A stretch of 64,000 nt of DNA, taken from assembly GCF_015690355.1 (NCBI RefSeq), contig NZ_JADPRT010000007.1:342268-406267 (forward strand). The letters are read 5' to 3'. The translations under genes and the position numbers were made by a program. How positions within the stretch are numbered: the first letter of the stretch is position 1; each line of letters opens with the position of its first letter. Of the stretch, positions 40,586 to 48,803 are shown in pieces. The notes below the pieces were generated by a model that ran no database searches, was not told the DNA's origin, and saw only the letters and a program-made list of their open reading frames with translations. The stretch comes from Streptacidiphilus fuscans (GTDB lineage: Bacteria > Actinomycetota > Actinomycetes > Streptomycetales > Streptomycetaceae).

Positions 40586-41344
40586 GTGAGCACTCTCCAG
40601 CACACCGCCGTCGTGCACGGCGCCGTCCAGACCGGTGCCCTGCACGTCGACGCAGTCCACGCCGGTGCGGTTCAGGCCGGTGCGGTTCAGGCGGCGGACC
40701 TGCACAGCATCGCTCCGCAGAGCATCGGCCTGCACAACCTCGCGCTGTCCGGCCCGTCCATCGACGGCGGCCTCTACAGCTGGTTCACCCAGCAGGCGCA
40801 GAGCGCACCGCACTGGTTCGACGACCTGATCTCCTTCAACGCCACCTTCGGCCTCGGCCTCTTCGCCGTGCTGATGGTCTTCGGCTGGTGGCAGGCCCGG
40901 CAGGCGAGCAACGCGCTGGCCATGACGACGGCGCTGGCCGTCCCGGTCGCGGTGGTCGTCGCCTTCGTGGTGAACGACCTCGTCAAGAGCCTGGTCACCG
41001 AGGTCCGGCCGTGCCAGGCGATCCCCGGCACGGTGACGTTGCAGCCCTGCCCGGGCGTCGGCGACTGGTCCTTCCCGAGCAACCACGCCACCATCGCCGC
41101 CGCCTCGGCCGCCGCGCTGTGGCTGGTCAACCGGTACCTGGGCATCATCGCCGCCGCGCTTGCCCTGGTGATGGCCTTCTCGCGGGTCTGGGTCGGCGCC
41201 CACTACCCGCACGACGTCGTCGTCGGCCTGCTGGTCGGCACCGCCGTCGCCCTGCCGACGATGCTGCTGGCGCGCAGGTACGCGCCCCCGCTCGTCGTCC
41301 GGTTGCAGAGCGGCGCGCTGCGACCGCTGCTCACCGCGAGCTGA
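40586..41344 (+). CDS. PAP2 phosphatase with pentapeptide-like N-terminal extension
   Basis: A 252-residue membrane phosphatase. The PAP2 triad is present: KSLVTEVRP (K-x6-RP), PSNHATIAA (PSxH) and SRVWVGAHYPHD (SR-x5-H). Before the first helix lies a 55-residue hydrophilic extension made of five-residue steps (GAVQT GALHV DAVHA GAVQA), like a degenerate pentapeptide repeat, partly encoded by an exact 15-bp tandem duplication (40661-40690). GTG at 40586 is 7 nt after dedA. Likely dephosphorylates undecaprenyl diphosphate or a related lipid. Confidence 0.85.
   Translation: MSTLQHTAVVHGAVQTGALHVDAVHAGAVQAGAVQAADLHSIAPQSIGLHNLALSGPSIDGGLYSWFTQQAQSAPHWFDDLISFNATFGLGLFAVLMVFGWWQARQASNALAMTTALAVPVAVVVAFVVNDLVKSLVTEVRPCQAIPGTVTLQPCPGVGDWSFPSNHATIAAASAAALWLVNRYLGIIAAALALVMAFSRVWVGAHYPHDVVVGLLVGTAVALPTMLLARRYAPPLVVRLQSGALRPLLTAS
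40661..40690 (+). repeat. Two exact 15-bp tandem repeats
   Basis: GCCGGTGCGGTTCAG at 40661-40675 and 40676-40690. Encodes repeated AGAVQ in the PAP2 extension. Confidence 0.95.
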
Positions 41345-41399
41345 GCTCGCGGTGAGCTGACCAGAGCTCGAATTCTGAGGTCGATCCCAGAGCTCGATC

Positions 41400-42035
41400 T
41401 CAGAGGTCGAAAGAGGTTCCCGGTTCCACCCGGGTGAAGAGCGTCTGCTCGGTGACATTGCCACCGACCAGGCGCTCTCCCACTGACAGCCCCGGGACCG
41501 AGAGCAGCGCGTCGTGGACGGCGAGGCTGCGCTTCGCGCCCACCGCGCGGGCGTAGTCGATCACCTCGCCGGTCTTCGACCACGGCGCGTGCAGCGGCAG
41601 CAACAGGGTCTCCACCGGCGCCTCGGGCACGGTCAGCGAGTCGCCGGGGTGGAAGACGCCCTCGACCAGGTAGCCGTTGTTCCGCACGATCGGGATGTCC
41701 GGGTGGATCACCGCGTGCCACTCGCCGTGCACCTCCACCTCGAACCCCGCGGCGGTGAAGGCGTCGCCGTGTCCGACGACGGTCACCCGGCCCGCGCCGA
41801 GGCCCTCCAGTTGGGCGGCGACGGTCTTGTCGGCGAAGATCCGCAGCGCCGGGTTGGCCTGGGCCGCCGCCCGCAGCGTCGCCTCCACGAAGTGGTCCGC
41901 GTGCTCGTGCGTGATCAGCACGGCGTCCGCGCCGTCGATCGCCGTGTCTTCGCTGAACGCGCCGGGGTCGAGCACGAGGGTCTGTCCGTCCCGCTCCAGA
42001 CGGACGCAGGCATGGCCGAGTTTGGTGAGTCGCAT
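41400..42035 (-). CDS. MBL fold metallo-hydrolase
   Basis: A 211-residue hydrolase of the UPF0173/metal-dependent type. N-terminal MRLTKLGHACVRLERDGQ, zinc motif LITHEHADHFVEA, a later WHAVIHPDIPIV and a C-terminal LPLHAPWSKTGEVIDY. ATG at 42035 (or 42044, three codons earlier). Substrate unknown. The gene is transcribed in the same direction as the ROK gene just upstream, 17 bp after it. Confidence 0.8.
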   Translation of the reverse strand: MRLTKLGHACVRLERDGQTLVLDPGAFSEDTAIDGADAVLITHEHADHFVEATLRAAAQANPALRIFADKTVAAQLEGLGAGRVTVVGHGDAFTAAGFEVEVHGEWHAVIHPDIPIVRNNGYLVEGVFHPGDSLTVPEAPVETLLLPLHAPWSKTGEVIDYARAVGAKRSLAVHDALLSVPGLSVGERLVGGNVTEQTLFTRVEPGTSFDL

Positions 42036-42052
42036 GCCCACCATCCTGCCCC

Positions 42053-43126
42053 TCAAAGATCCACAGCGCCCGTGGTTTTGGATGAACTCCCCGCCGTCCA
42101 CCACTGCCCCAGCCGCCGCGCGGGCGTGCCCTCGACGCGGCTGCGCTTGACCGTGCGGAACCGCCGTGCGCGCCCGCGGGCCAGGTCGGCGGCGCCGATC
42201 ATCCCGGCCGTGTTGCCCAATTGGGCGCCGACCACGTCGCACTCGGGGCGGAAGCCGCGGCCCGTCAGGTTCCGCCGGTAGGCCTCACGTGCCGGGCCCA
42301 GCAGCAGTTCGCCGGCCGCCGAGACGCCGCCGCCGATGACGAACCGGCCGGGGTCCAGGGCCGCGGCCAGGTTGGCCAGGCCCAGGCCCAGCCAGTTGCC
42401 GATCTCCTGCAGCAGTTCGATCGCGCACGGGTCCCCGTCCTGCGCGGCCTCCGTCACCAGCGGGCCGGTGATCGCGCCCACGTCGCCGTCGACGCGGTCC
42501 AGCAGCGGCTGGGCGACGGGGGACTCGGCGGCGGCCAGTTCGCGCGCCTCGCGGACCAGGGCGTTGCCGGACGAGTACTGCTCCCAGCAGCCCCGGTTGC
42601 CGCAGGGACAGCGGTGGCCGCCGGGGACGACGGTCATATGGCCGAACTCCCCGGCCATCCCGTAGCGGCCCCGGTCCAGGCGGCCGGAGCGGACGATCGC
42701 GCCGCCGATGCCGGTGCCCAGGTTGACCATCACCAGGCGCTCCTCGTCCGCGCCCGCGCCGAAGCGCCACTCCGCCCAGGCTGCGGCGTTGGCGTCGTTC
42801 TCGACGACCACCGGGAGCTTGAGGCGGTCGCTCAGCGCCGCCTGCAGCGGTTCGTTGCGCCAGCTCAGGTGCGGGGCGAAGAGGACCCGGGCGCGCTGCG
42901 CGTCGACGAACCCCGCCGCGCCGATGCCGACCGCGTGGACGTCGTGCCGGTCGGCCAGGGCCAGGACGAGCTCCGTGATGACGTCCTCGACGACCTTCGG
43001 GCTCTTGCTGCGGTGCGGCGTCTCCGTGCGGATCTGCTCGACGATGGCGCCCTCGCCGTCGACCACAGCGGCTGCGATCTTCGTGCCGCCGATGTCGATG
43101 CCGACGGCCGGAAGCCGAAGCGCCAT
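42053..43126 (-). CDS. ROK family sugar kinase (glucokinase-like)
   Basis: A 357-residue ROK kinase. ATP site AVGIDIGGTKIAAAVVD, catalytic VVENDANAAAWAEW, phosphate loop VNLGTGIGGAIV, and zinc motif HRCPCGNRGCWEQYSSG. A basic 40-residue tail is an extra. The ATG at 43126 directly precedes the domain; an upstream GTG at 43159 would add GEYGEY repeats, encoded by 9-bp DNA repeats, with no better ribosome site. It would phosphorylate glucose, a product of the maltose pathway. Confidence 0.85.
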   Translation of the reverse strand: MALRLPAVGIDIGGTKIAAAVVDGEGAIVEQIRTETPHRSKSPKVVEDVITELVLALADRHDVHAVGIGAAGFVDAQRARVLFAPHLSWRNEPLQAALSDRLKLPVVVENDANAAAWAEWRFGAGADEERLVMVNLGTGIGGAIVRSGRLDRGRYGMAGEFGHMTVVPGGHRCPCGNRGCWEQYSSGNALVREARELAAAESPVAQPLLDRVDGDVGAITGPLVTEAAQDGDPCAIELLQEIGNWLGLGLANLAAALDPGRFVIGGGVSAAGELLLGPAREAYRRNLTGRGFRPECDVVGAQLGNTAGMIGAADLARGRARRFRTVKRSRVEGTPARRLGQWWTAGSSSKTTGAVDL

Positions 43127-43246
43127 CCTGCGAACGTATTCGCCGTACTCGCCGTACACACTGCTCAACTGAGGTCCGTTCCTCGCGCGCTGCCCGGGCA
43201 CCTCCATGGTCCCAGACCGGCACCGGCGCAGCGCGCCGACGGACCG

Positions 43247-44824
43247 TCAGCTCAGTTCGAGTGCCAGGAAGAAGTCGACCCGGTCCTCCAGCTTGGACAG
43301 GTCACGGCCGGTCAGTTCCTCGATCCGGCCGATGCGGTAGCGCAGGGTGTTGACGTGGACGTGGAGCGCCGCGGCGCAGCGCGTCCAGGAGCCGTCGTAG
43401 CGGAGGAAGGCCTCCAGGGTGCGGACCAGGTCCGCCTGGTGTTCCAGGTCGTACGCGACGACCCGGTCCAGCAGCCGGGAGCGGAACGCGCGCCGCACCT
43501 CGTCCGGGACGGCCGCCAGCAGCAGCACGTGCGAGGCCAGCTCCTCGGGACCGGCCACGCAGATCCGGCCGACCCGCGCGGAGGCGATACGGCGGGCGTG
43601 ACGGGCCTCCTCCAGCGCGCCGCGCAGTCCGCCGACGCCGGTGGCCGGGGCGCTGACGCCGATGGTGAGGCGGCCCTCCGGCCCGAGGCCGGCGTCGAGC
43701 GGGGCGAAGAGGTCGCCGAGCACCTCGGCGGCGGTCCGCTTGCCCACGGGCTGCGGCAGCAGCACGATCGCGCCGAGTCCGCCGCCACCGACCAGGGCGC
43801 GGTCGTCCAGGCCGGTGACCGCCTCGACGACGGCCTCACGGGCCTCCCCCTCGCCGAGCCCCTGACTCTCGACGGAGACGACCACCCAGCCGGTGGGCAA
43901 CGGCTGCTGACCGGTGCTCACGTCGGACAGCGTCATGGCGTGCGCGGCCTCCAGGGCGCGCAGCAGCTCGTCGGGGGCGGCGTCGCGCTGGAGCAGCGCG
44001 ATCATCTCGTCGGCGAGGCGGGAGCGCAGGGTGCGGCTCTCGTCCCTGCGGACGCGCTCGGCGGAGACCAGCCGGGCCAGGTTCTCGGCGAGCTGCTGGC
44101 GCTTGACGGTCCATTCGGTGACGTCGCCCTCGATGGCGAGGATCCACTGCGCCAGCGCCGCACCACCGGCGACTGGCAGCAGCGAGAACTCGCGGGCGCC
44201 GACGCGGGCGCGGGTCGAGGGGGCGTGGCGTCGCCGCTGGGCCTCCAGATGGGCGCGGGCCAAATGGTCGCGCTCGGCGGGTTCGAGGCCCCCGGCCGGA
44301 CCGGCGACGACACGGCCGGTCGGGGTGAGCACCCAGCAGTCGAGGTCGACGTCGCCGCCGAGCAGGTCGAGCACGGCGTCGAGGCCCGCGCCTCCGGCGG
44401 CGGAGACCAGCATCCGGTGACGGTCGACGAGCGCGGAAAGGTCGGCGGCACGGTCCGCCGAGACCTGGCGGACCACGTACTCGGTGACCGAGCCGAAGGC
44501 GACGTCCTCGCCGACGGCGAAGAGCGGCATCCGGTGGCGCGCGCAGGCGTCGACCAGGTCCTGCGGGACGGGGCCGACCTCGGCCTCACCGGCCGCGAGA
44601 CCGGCCGCTCCCCCGGCGGCGAGGAAGCGGACGAAGCGTTCGGAGTCGTCGGGCTCGTAGCGCCAGAGCATGCCGGTGAGGACGAGCTCGCCACCGTGGA
44701 GGTACCGGCTCGGGTCGCGCAGGTCGGTCGTCATCACCCCGGTGACCACCCGATCCAGCTCGCCTTCCCCGGCGAGCAGGCGCATGGGCGGTGCGGTGGG
44801 AGCGAGCAGCGCGCCGATCCGCAC
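43247..44824 (-). CDS. pucR: PucR family purine catabolism regulator
   Basis: A 525-residue regulator. N-terminal PucR domain (LRDPSRYLHGGELVLTGMLW, about 1-120), a central GGDEF-like region, and a C-terminal helix-turn-helix DLVRTLEAFLRYDGSWTRCA, then HVHVNTLRYRIGRIEELTG. The GTG at 44824 has GGAGG seven to eight bases upstream. A perfect 42-bp palindrome lies 27 bp upstream. It adjoins the purine genes (xanthine dehydrogenase from 47386) and likely controls them. Confidence 0.85.
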   Translation of the reverse strand: MRIGALLAPTAPPMRLLAGEGELDRVVTGVMTTDLRDPSRYLHGGELVLTGMLWRYEPDDSERFVRFLAAGGAAGLAAGEAEVGPVPQDLVDACARHRMPLFAVGEDVAFGSVTEYVVRQVSADRAADLSALVDRHRMLVSAAGGAGLDAVLDLLGGDVDLDCWVLTPTGRVVAGPAGGLEPAERDHLARAHLEAQRRRHAPSTRARVGAREFSLLPVAGGAALAQWILAIEGDVTEWTVKRQQLAENLARLVSAERVRRDESRTLRSRLADEMIALLQRDAAPDELLRALEAAHAMTLSDVSTGQQPLPTGWVVVSVESQGLGEGEAREAVVEAVTGLDDRALVGGGGLGAIVLLPQPVGKRTAAEVLGDLFAPLDAGLGPEGRLTIGVSAPATGVGGLRGALEEARHARRIASARVGRICVAGPEELASHVLLLAAVPDEVRRAFRSRLLDRVVAYDLEHQADLVRTLEAFLRYDGSWTRCAAALHVHVNTLRYRIGRIEELTGRDLSKLEDRVDFFLALELS

Positions 44825-44850
44825 GTCGGGTACCTCCGGATTGTCGGGTC

Positions 44851-44892
44851 AGAGGCTGTCGGGAACCTGGGCCCAGGTTCCCGACAGCCTCT
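44851..44892. promoter_or_regulatory. Perfect 42-bp palindrome upstream of pucR
   Basis: Bases 44851-44871 are the exact reverse complement of 44872-44892; arms begin AGAGGCTGTCGGGAACCTGG. There is no loop. It ends 27 bp before the pucR GTG. It could be a tandem operator or, in the mRNA, a very strong stem in the leader. A small GGAAGTTTTCC-like palindrome follows at about 44896-44908. Confidence 0.7.
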
Positions 44893-45015
44893 CAGGGGAA
44901 GTTTTCCGGTGCACCGTACCTGACGATCGGTGACACGCGTCGAATCGCCCGGACGGCAGACAGGACCGCGCCGGACCCGGTCCCGTCTGCCTCCAGCGTC
45001 CCCCTTCCCGCCCGG

Positions 45016-47118
45016 CTACGCCTCCGAGCCGGGTGCGGCGACGCCGTCCAGACCGCGACGCGCCAGCAGCGGCTGGATCTCCGGGGCGCGGCCGCGGAAC
45101 GCGGCGAACGCGCCCATCGAGTCGACGCTGCCGCCGCGGCTCAGCAGCTCACGCCGGAAGATCTCGCCGCTCTCGCGGACGGAGACGCCCGCCGCCGCGT
45201 TGGACTTGAACCACTCCACCGTGTCGGCGTCGAGGACCTCGGACCAGATGTAGCCGTAGTAGCCCGCCGCGTAGCCGCCCGCGAAGATGTGGGCGAAGTA
45301 GCCCGTCCGGTAGCGGGGCGGGATGGACGGGTGGGCCAGGCCGTAGCGGGTGAGCGCCTCCGCCTCGAAGGCCTCGGCGGCCTCCGGGGTCTCGGCGATC
45401 GGGTCCTTGGCGGGGCGGATGTGCCAGGCCCAGTCGAGCAGTGCCGCCGCCAGGTACTCCACCGTGCGGAAGCCCTCGCCGAAGTTCTGCGCCTCGCGCG
45501 CCCGCTCGACCAGCTCGGCGGGCAGCGGCTCGCCGGTCTCGACGTGGCGGGCGTAGTTGGCCAGCACCTCGGGCCACTCCTGCCACATCTCGTTGACCTG
45601 CGAGGGGTACTCGACGAAGTCGCGCGGGACCTCGGTGCCGGCCAGCGAGGGGTAGCGGACGTCGGAGAAGAGGCCGTGCAGGGCGTGGCCGAACTCGTGG
45701 AAGAGGGTGCGGACCTCGTCCCAGGTGAGCAGGGCCGGCTCGCCCGCCGGGGGCTTGGCGATGTTGAGGTTGTTGACCACGACCGGCTTCTGGCCGAACA
45801 GTCCCGACTGGGCGACCAGCTCGTTCATCCAGGCGCCGCCGCGCTTGGACTCGCGGGCGAAGAAGTCGCCGACGAAAAGCCCGACGGAGCTGCCGTCGGC
45901 GTTGCGGACCTCGAAGACCCGGGCGTCGGGGTGGTAGGCGACCAGGTCGGGACGGTCGACGAAGGTGACGCCGTAGACCAGCCCGGCGGCGTGGAAGACG
46001 CCGCGCCGGAGCACGGACTCCAGCTCCAGGTAGGGGCGCATCTCGGCGGTGTCGACGTCGTACTGCTCCTTGCGGACCCGCTCCGAAAGGAACTGCCAGT
46101 CGGACGCGGCGACGACCCCGTCCGCGGCACCCTCGGCGGCGGCCAGCGCCGCGCCCTCGCGGTCGGCGTTGGCCATCGCGGGGGCGACCAGGCGGCCCAG
46201 CATCGACTCGACGGCCTCGGTGGTGCCCGCCGTCTGGTCGGAGACCTCCCAGGCCGCGTGGCTGGGGAAGCCGAGCAGTTCGGCGCGCTCGGCGCGCAGC
46301 GCCGCCATCCGGGCGGCGACCGGGCCGTTGACGGTGATGCCGCGCCGCAGCGAGGCGTCCAGCAGGCGGGCGCGCAGCTCGGGGTCGGTCAGCGAGGCGA
46401 GCTCGGTCTGGTTGGAGAAGTTCTTCAGGCTGATGACGTAGCGGCCGTCGTGGCCCAGCGCCTTGGCGTTCTCCGCGGCGGCGGCGATCTTGTCCTCGGG
46501 GAGGCCGGCCAGCTGCTCGGCGGTGTCGAGCACCAGCGCCGCCGCGCGGGTCTCCTCGAAGACCTGCCGCTCGAACGTGGTGGTGAGCGTCGCCAGCTCC
46601 GCGTTGAGCTCGCGCAGCCGGGCCTGGCCGGACTCGTCGAGGCGGGCGCCGCTGCGGACGAAGCGGGAGTGGTGGCGTTCGAGCAGGCGCAGCGACTCCG
46701 GGTCCAGGTCCAGCTCGTCGCGGCGGGCGTGGACGGCGTCGATCCGGGCGAAGAGAGCCGGGTCCAGGCGGATCGCGTCGCTGTGGGCGGCGAGGCGCGG
46801 GCTGATCTCCGCCTCCAGCTCCCGCAGGCTCGGGGTGGAGTCGGAGCTGGTCTTGTTGAAGAACACGAGCTCCACCCGGCGCAGCAGCGTTCCGCTGCGT
46901 TCCAGGGCCACAAGAGTGTTCTCGAAGTCGGCGGGCGCGGGGTTCGCGGTGATCGCCGCGATCTCGGCGAGTTGCTCGGCCATTCCGGCCTCGAAGGCCG
47001 GGAGGTAGTGGCCCTCCTCGATCCGCTGGAACGGCGGCAGTTCGAAGGGCAGGTCGCTGGCCTGCAGGAACGGATTGGGCGAGGAAGTCGCCTCGGGCTG
47101 CTGTGTGGGCTCGGTCAC
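45016..47118 (-). CDS. dcp: M3 family metallopeptidase (oligopeptidase / dipeptidyl carboxypeptidase type)
   Basis: A 700-residue cytoplasmic peptidase. Zinc motif RTLFHEFGHALHGLFSD with the downstream Glu in VEYPSQVNEMWQEWPEV; the helical N-terminal half is typical of the Dcp/OpdA family (FLQASDLPFELPPFQRIEEG). GTG at 47118 is the first in-frame start; the ribosome site is weak. It degrades short peptides. It diverges from the xanthine dehydrogenase operon. Confidence 0.85.
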   Translation of the reverse strand: MTEPTQQPEATSSPNPFLQASDLPFELPPFQRIEEGHYLPAFEAGMAEQLAEIAAITANPAPADFENTLVALERSGTLLRRVELVFFNKTSSDSTPSLRELEAEISPRLAAHSDAIRLDPALFARIDAVHARRDELDLDPESLRLLERHHSRFVRSGARLDESGQARLRELNAELATLTTTFERQVFEETRAAALVLDTAEQLAGLPEDKIAAAAENAKALGHDGRYVISLKNFSNQTELASLTDPELRARLLDASLRRGITVNGPVAARMAALRAERAELLGFPSHAAWEVSDQTAGTTEAVESMLGRLVAPAMANADREGAALAAAEGAADGVVAASDWQFLSERVRKEQYDVDTAEMRPYLELESVLRRGVFHAAGLVYGVTFVDRPDLVAYHPDARVFEVRNADGSSVGLFVGDFFARESKRGGAWMNELVAQSGLFGQKPVVVNNLNIAKPPAGEPALLTWDEVRTLFHEFGHALHGLFSDVRYPSLAGTEVPRDFVEYPSQVNEMWQEWPEVLANYARHVETGEPLPAELVERAREAQNFGEGFRTVEYLAAALLDWAWHIRPAKDPIAETPEAAEAFEAEALTRYGLAHPSIPPRYRTGYFAHIFAGGYAAGYYGYIWSEVLDADTVEWFKSNAAAGVSVRESGEIFRRELLSRGGSVDSMGAFAAFRGRAPEIQPLLARRGLDGVAAPGSEA

Positions 47119-47385
47119 GAGCTGACACTACGCCCAGTGCTGACAGCCCTGGCCACCCATTTCGCGACCGGAGAACACGAAGCGATCGTCGACGACTCGA
47201 CCCGACCTGTTCGTCCGACGTTGGAGAAACGTACAGCCCTATGGGTGGCACTTCTGCGCCACCTTCATGCCATCAGTGACTGACGGCACATGGCGTGCGA
47301 CTTGTGTACTGCTCACACACCTCCCCGCGCTCCCCGAGCATCCCGCAGTACCGCACCCGCTGTACCGACTGAAGGAGTCACCCGC

Positions 47386-48306
47386 ATGGAGTTCCTGCGG
47401 CCCGCCACCTGGGACGAGGCACTCGCGGCGAAGGCTGAGAACCCGTCCGCGCTGCCGATCTCCGGCGGTACCGACGTGATGGTCGAGCTCAACTTCGACC
47501 GCCACCGCCCCGCCGCGCTGTTGGACCTCAACCGGATCAGTGAGCTGACCGAGTGGGAGTCCGGCACGTTCGACGGCCCCGACGGCCGGCCCGTCGAGGG
47601 CGAGGTGATCCGGCTGGGCGCGGCCGTGCCGTACGCCCGCATCACCAACGAGCTGGGCGACCAGCTCCCCGGGCTGGCCATCGCCGGCAACACCGTCGGA
47701 TCCCCGCAGATCCGCAACCGCGGTAGCGTCGGAGGCAACCTGGGCGGCGCCTCGCCCGCCGGTGACGCCCACCCCGCGCTGCTGGCGGCGGGACGCGACG
47801 TCTACGTCGAGGCGCAGTCGGTCCGCGGCACCCGCCTGATCGCGATCGACGACTTCTACGTCGGCGTCAAGCGCAACAGCCTGGAGCCGGACGAGCTGAT
47901 CCGCGCGGTGCGGATCCCGGTCGCGGACGGCCCCCAGCAGTTCTCGAAGATCGGCACCCGCAACGCGATGGTCATCGCGGTCTGCGCCTTCGGCTTCGCC
48001 CTGCACCCCAAGAACCGGACGGTCGGCACCGGCATCGGCTCCGCCGCCCCCACCCCGCGCCGCGCCGTCGAGGCCGAGGAGTTCCTCGCCGGCGAACTGG
48101 CCGAGCGCGGGCTGTGGGAGTCCGGCGGCCTGATCGGTCCGGCCGCGATCCAGCGTTTCGGTGAGCTGGTCTCCGCCGCCTCGTCGCCCATCGACGACGT
48201 GCGCGGGACCGCCGCCTACCGCCGCCACGCGCTGGCGGTCATGGCGCGGCGCACCCTGACCTGGACCTGGAACGAGTACACGCAGTCCCTGAGGAGCGCA
48301 GCATGA
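47386..48306 (+). CDS. Xanthine dehydrogenase family FAD subunit
   Basis: A 306-residue FAD-binding protein of the molybdenum hydroxylase family. Motifs: ALPISGGTDVMVELNFDRH and QIRNRGSVGGNLGGASPAGD. It carries electrons from the Fe-S subunit to NAD or another acceptor. The ATG at 47386 has GAAGGAG upstream. Its stop overlaps the start of the Fe-S subunit (ATGA, 48303-48306), so the operon is translationally coupled. Confidence 0.9.
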   Translation: MEFLRPATWDEALAAKAENPSALPISGGTDVMVELNFDRHRPAALLDLNRISELTEWESGTFDGPDGRPVEGEVIRLGAAVPYARITNELGDQLPGLAIAGNTVGSPQIRNRGSVGGNLGGASPAGDAHPALLAAGRDVYVEAQSVRGTRLIAIDDFYVGVKRNSLEPDELIRAVRIPVADGPQQFSKIGTRNAMVIAVCAFGFALHPKNRTVGTGIGSAAPTPRRAVEAEEFLAGELAERGLWESGGLIGPAAIQRFGELVSAASSPIDDVRGTAAYRRHALAVMARRTLTWTWNEYTQSLRSAA

Positions 48307-48803
48307 GGGTGACCTTCAACGCCAACGGCCGCGAGGTCGAGGCGGACGACGTCTGGGAGGGCGAGAGCCTCCTGTTCATGCTCCGCGAGCGCCTGGGCCT
48401 GCCGGGTTCCAAGAACGCCTGCGAGCAGGGCGAGTGCGGCAGCTGCACGGTCTACCTGGACGGCAGCCCGGTCTGTTCCTGTCTGGTCGCCGCCGGTCAG
48501 GTGCAGGGCCGCGAGGTCCGCACCGTCGAGGGCCTGGCCGACCCGGAGGGCCGCCTGGACGACGTCCAGCAGGCCTTCGTGGACGCGGGCGCGGTGCAGT
48601 GCGGCTTCTGCACCCCGGGTCTGCTGGTGCAGACCCACGACCTGCTGGAGCGCAAGCAGCAGCCGAGCGACAACGACATCCGCGAGGCGCTCTCCGGCAA
48701 CCTCTGCCGGTGCACCGGCTACGAGAAGATCATGGACGCGGTCCGACTCGCCTCGGCCCGCAAGTGCGCCAAGGGCGACACGAACGCGGAGGTGTCCAAG
48801 TGA
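48303..48803 (+). CDS. Xanthine dehydrogenase 2Fe-2S subunit
   Basis: A 166-residue protein with two 2Fe-2S domains: ferredoxin-type NACEQGECGSCTVYLDG and helical QCGFCTPGLLV plus NLCRCTGYEKI. The ATG overlaps the FAD subunit stop, and its own stop overlaps the GTG of the molybdopterin subunit. It moves electrons from the Mo centre to FAD. Confidence 0.9.
   Translation: MRVTFNANGREVEADDVWEGESLLFMLRERLGLPGSKNACEQGECGSCTVYLDGSPVCSCLVAAGQVQGREVRTVEGLADPEGRLDDVQQAFVDAGAVQCGFCTPGLLVQTHDLLERKQQPSDNDIREALSGNLCRCTGYEKIMDAVRLASARKCAKGDTNAEVSK

Noticed and set aside
42221-44923. A 900-residue open frame on the plus strand
   Set aside because: It is antisense to the ROK kinase and pucR genes, whose motifs and ribosome sites are convincing; the plus-strand translation has no recognisable fold.
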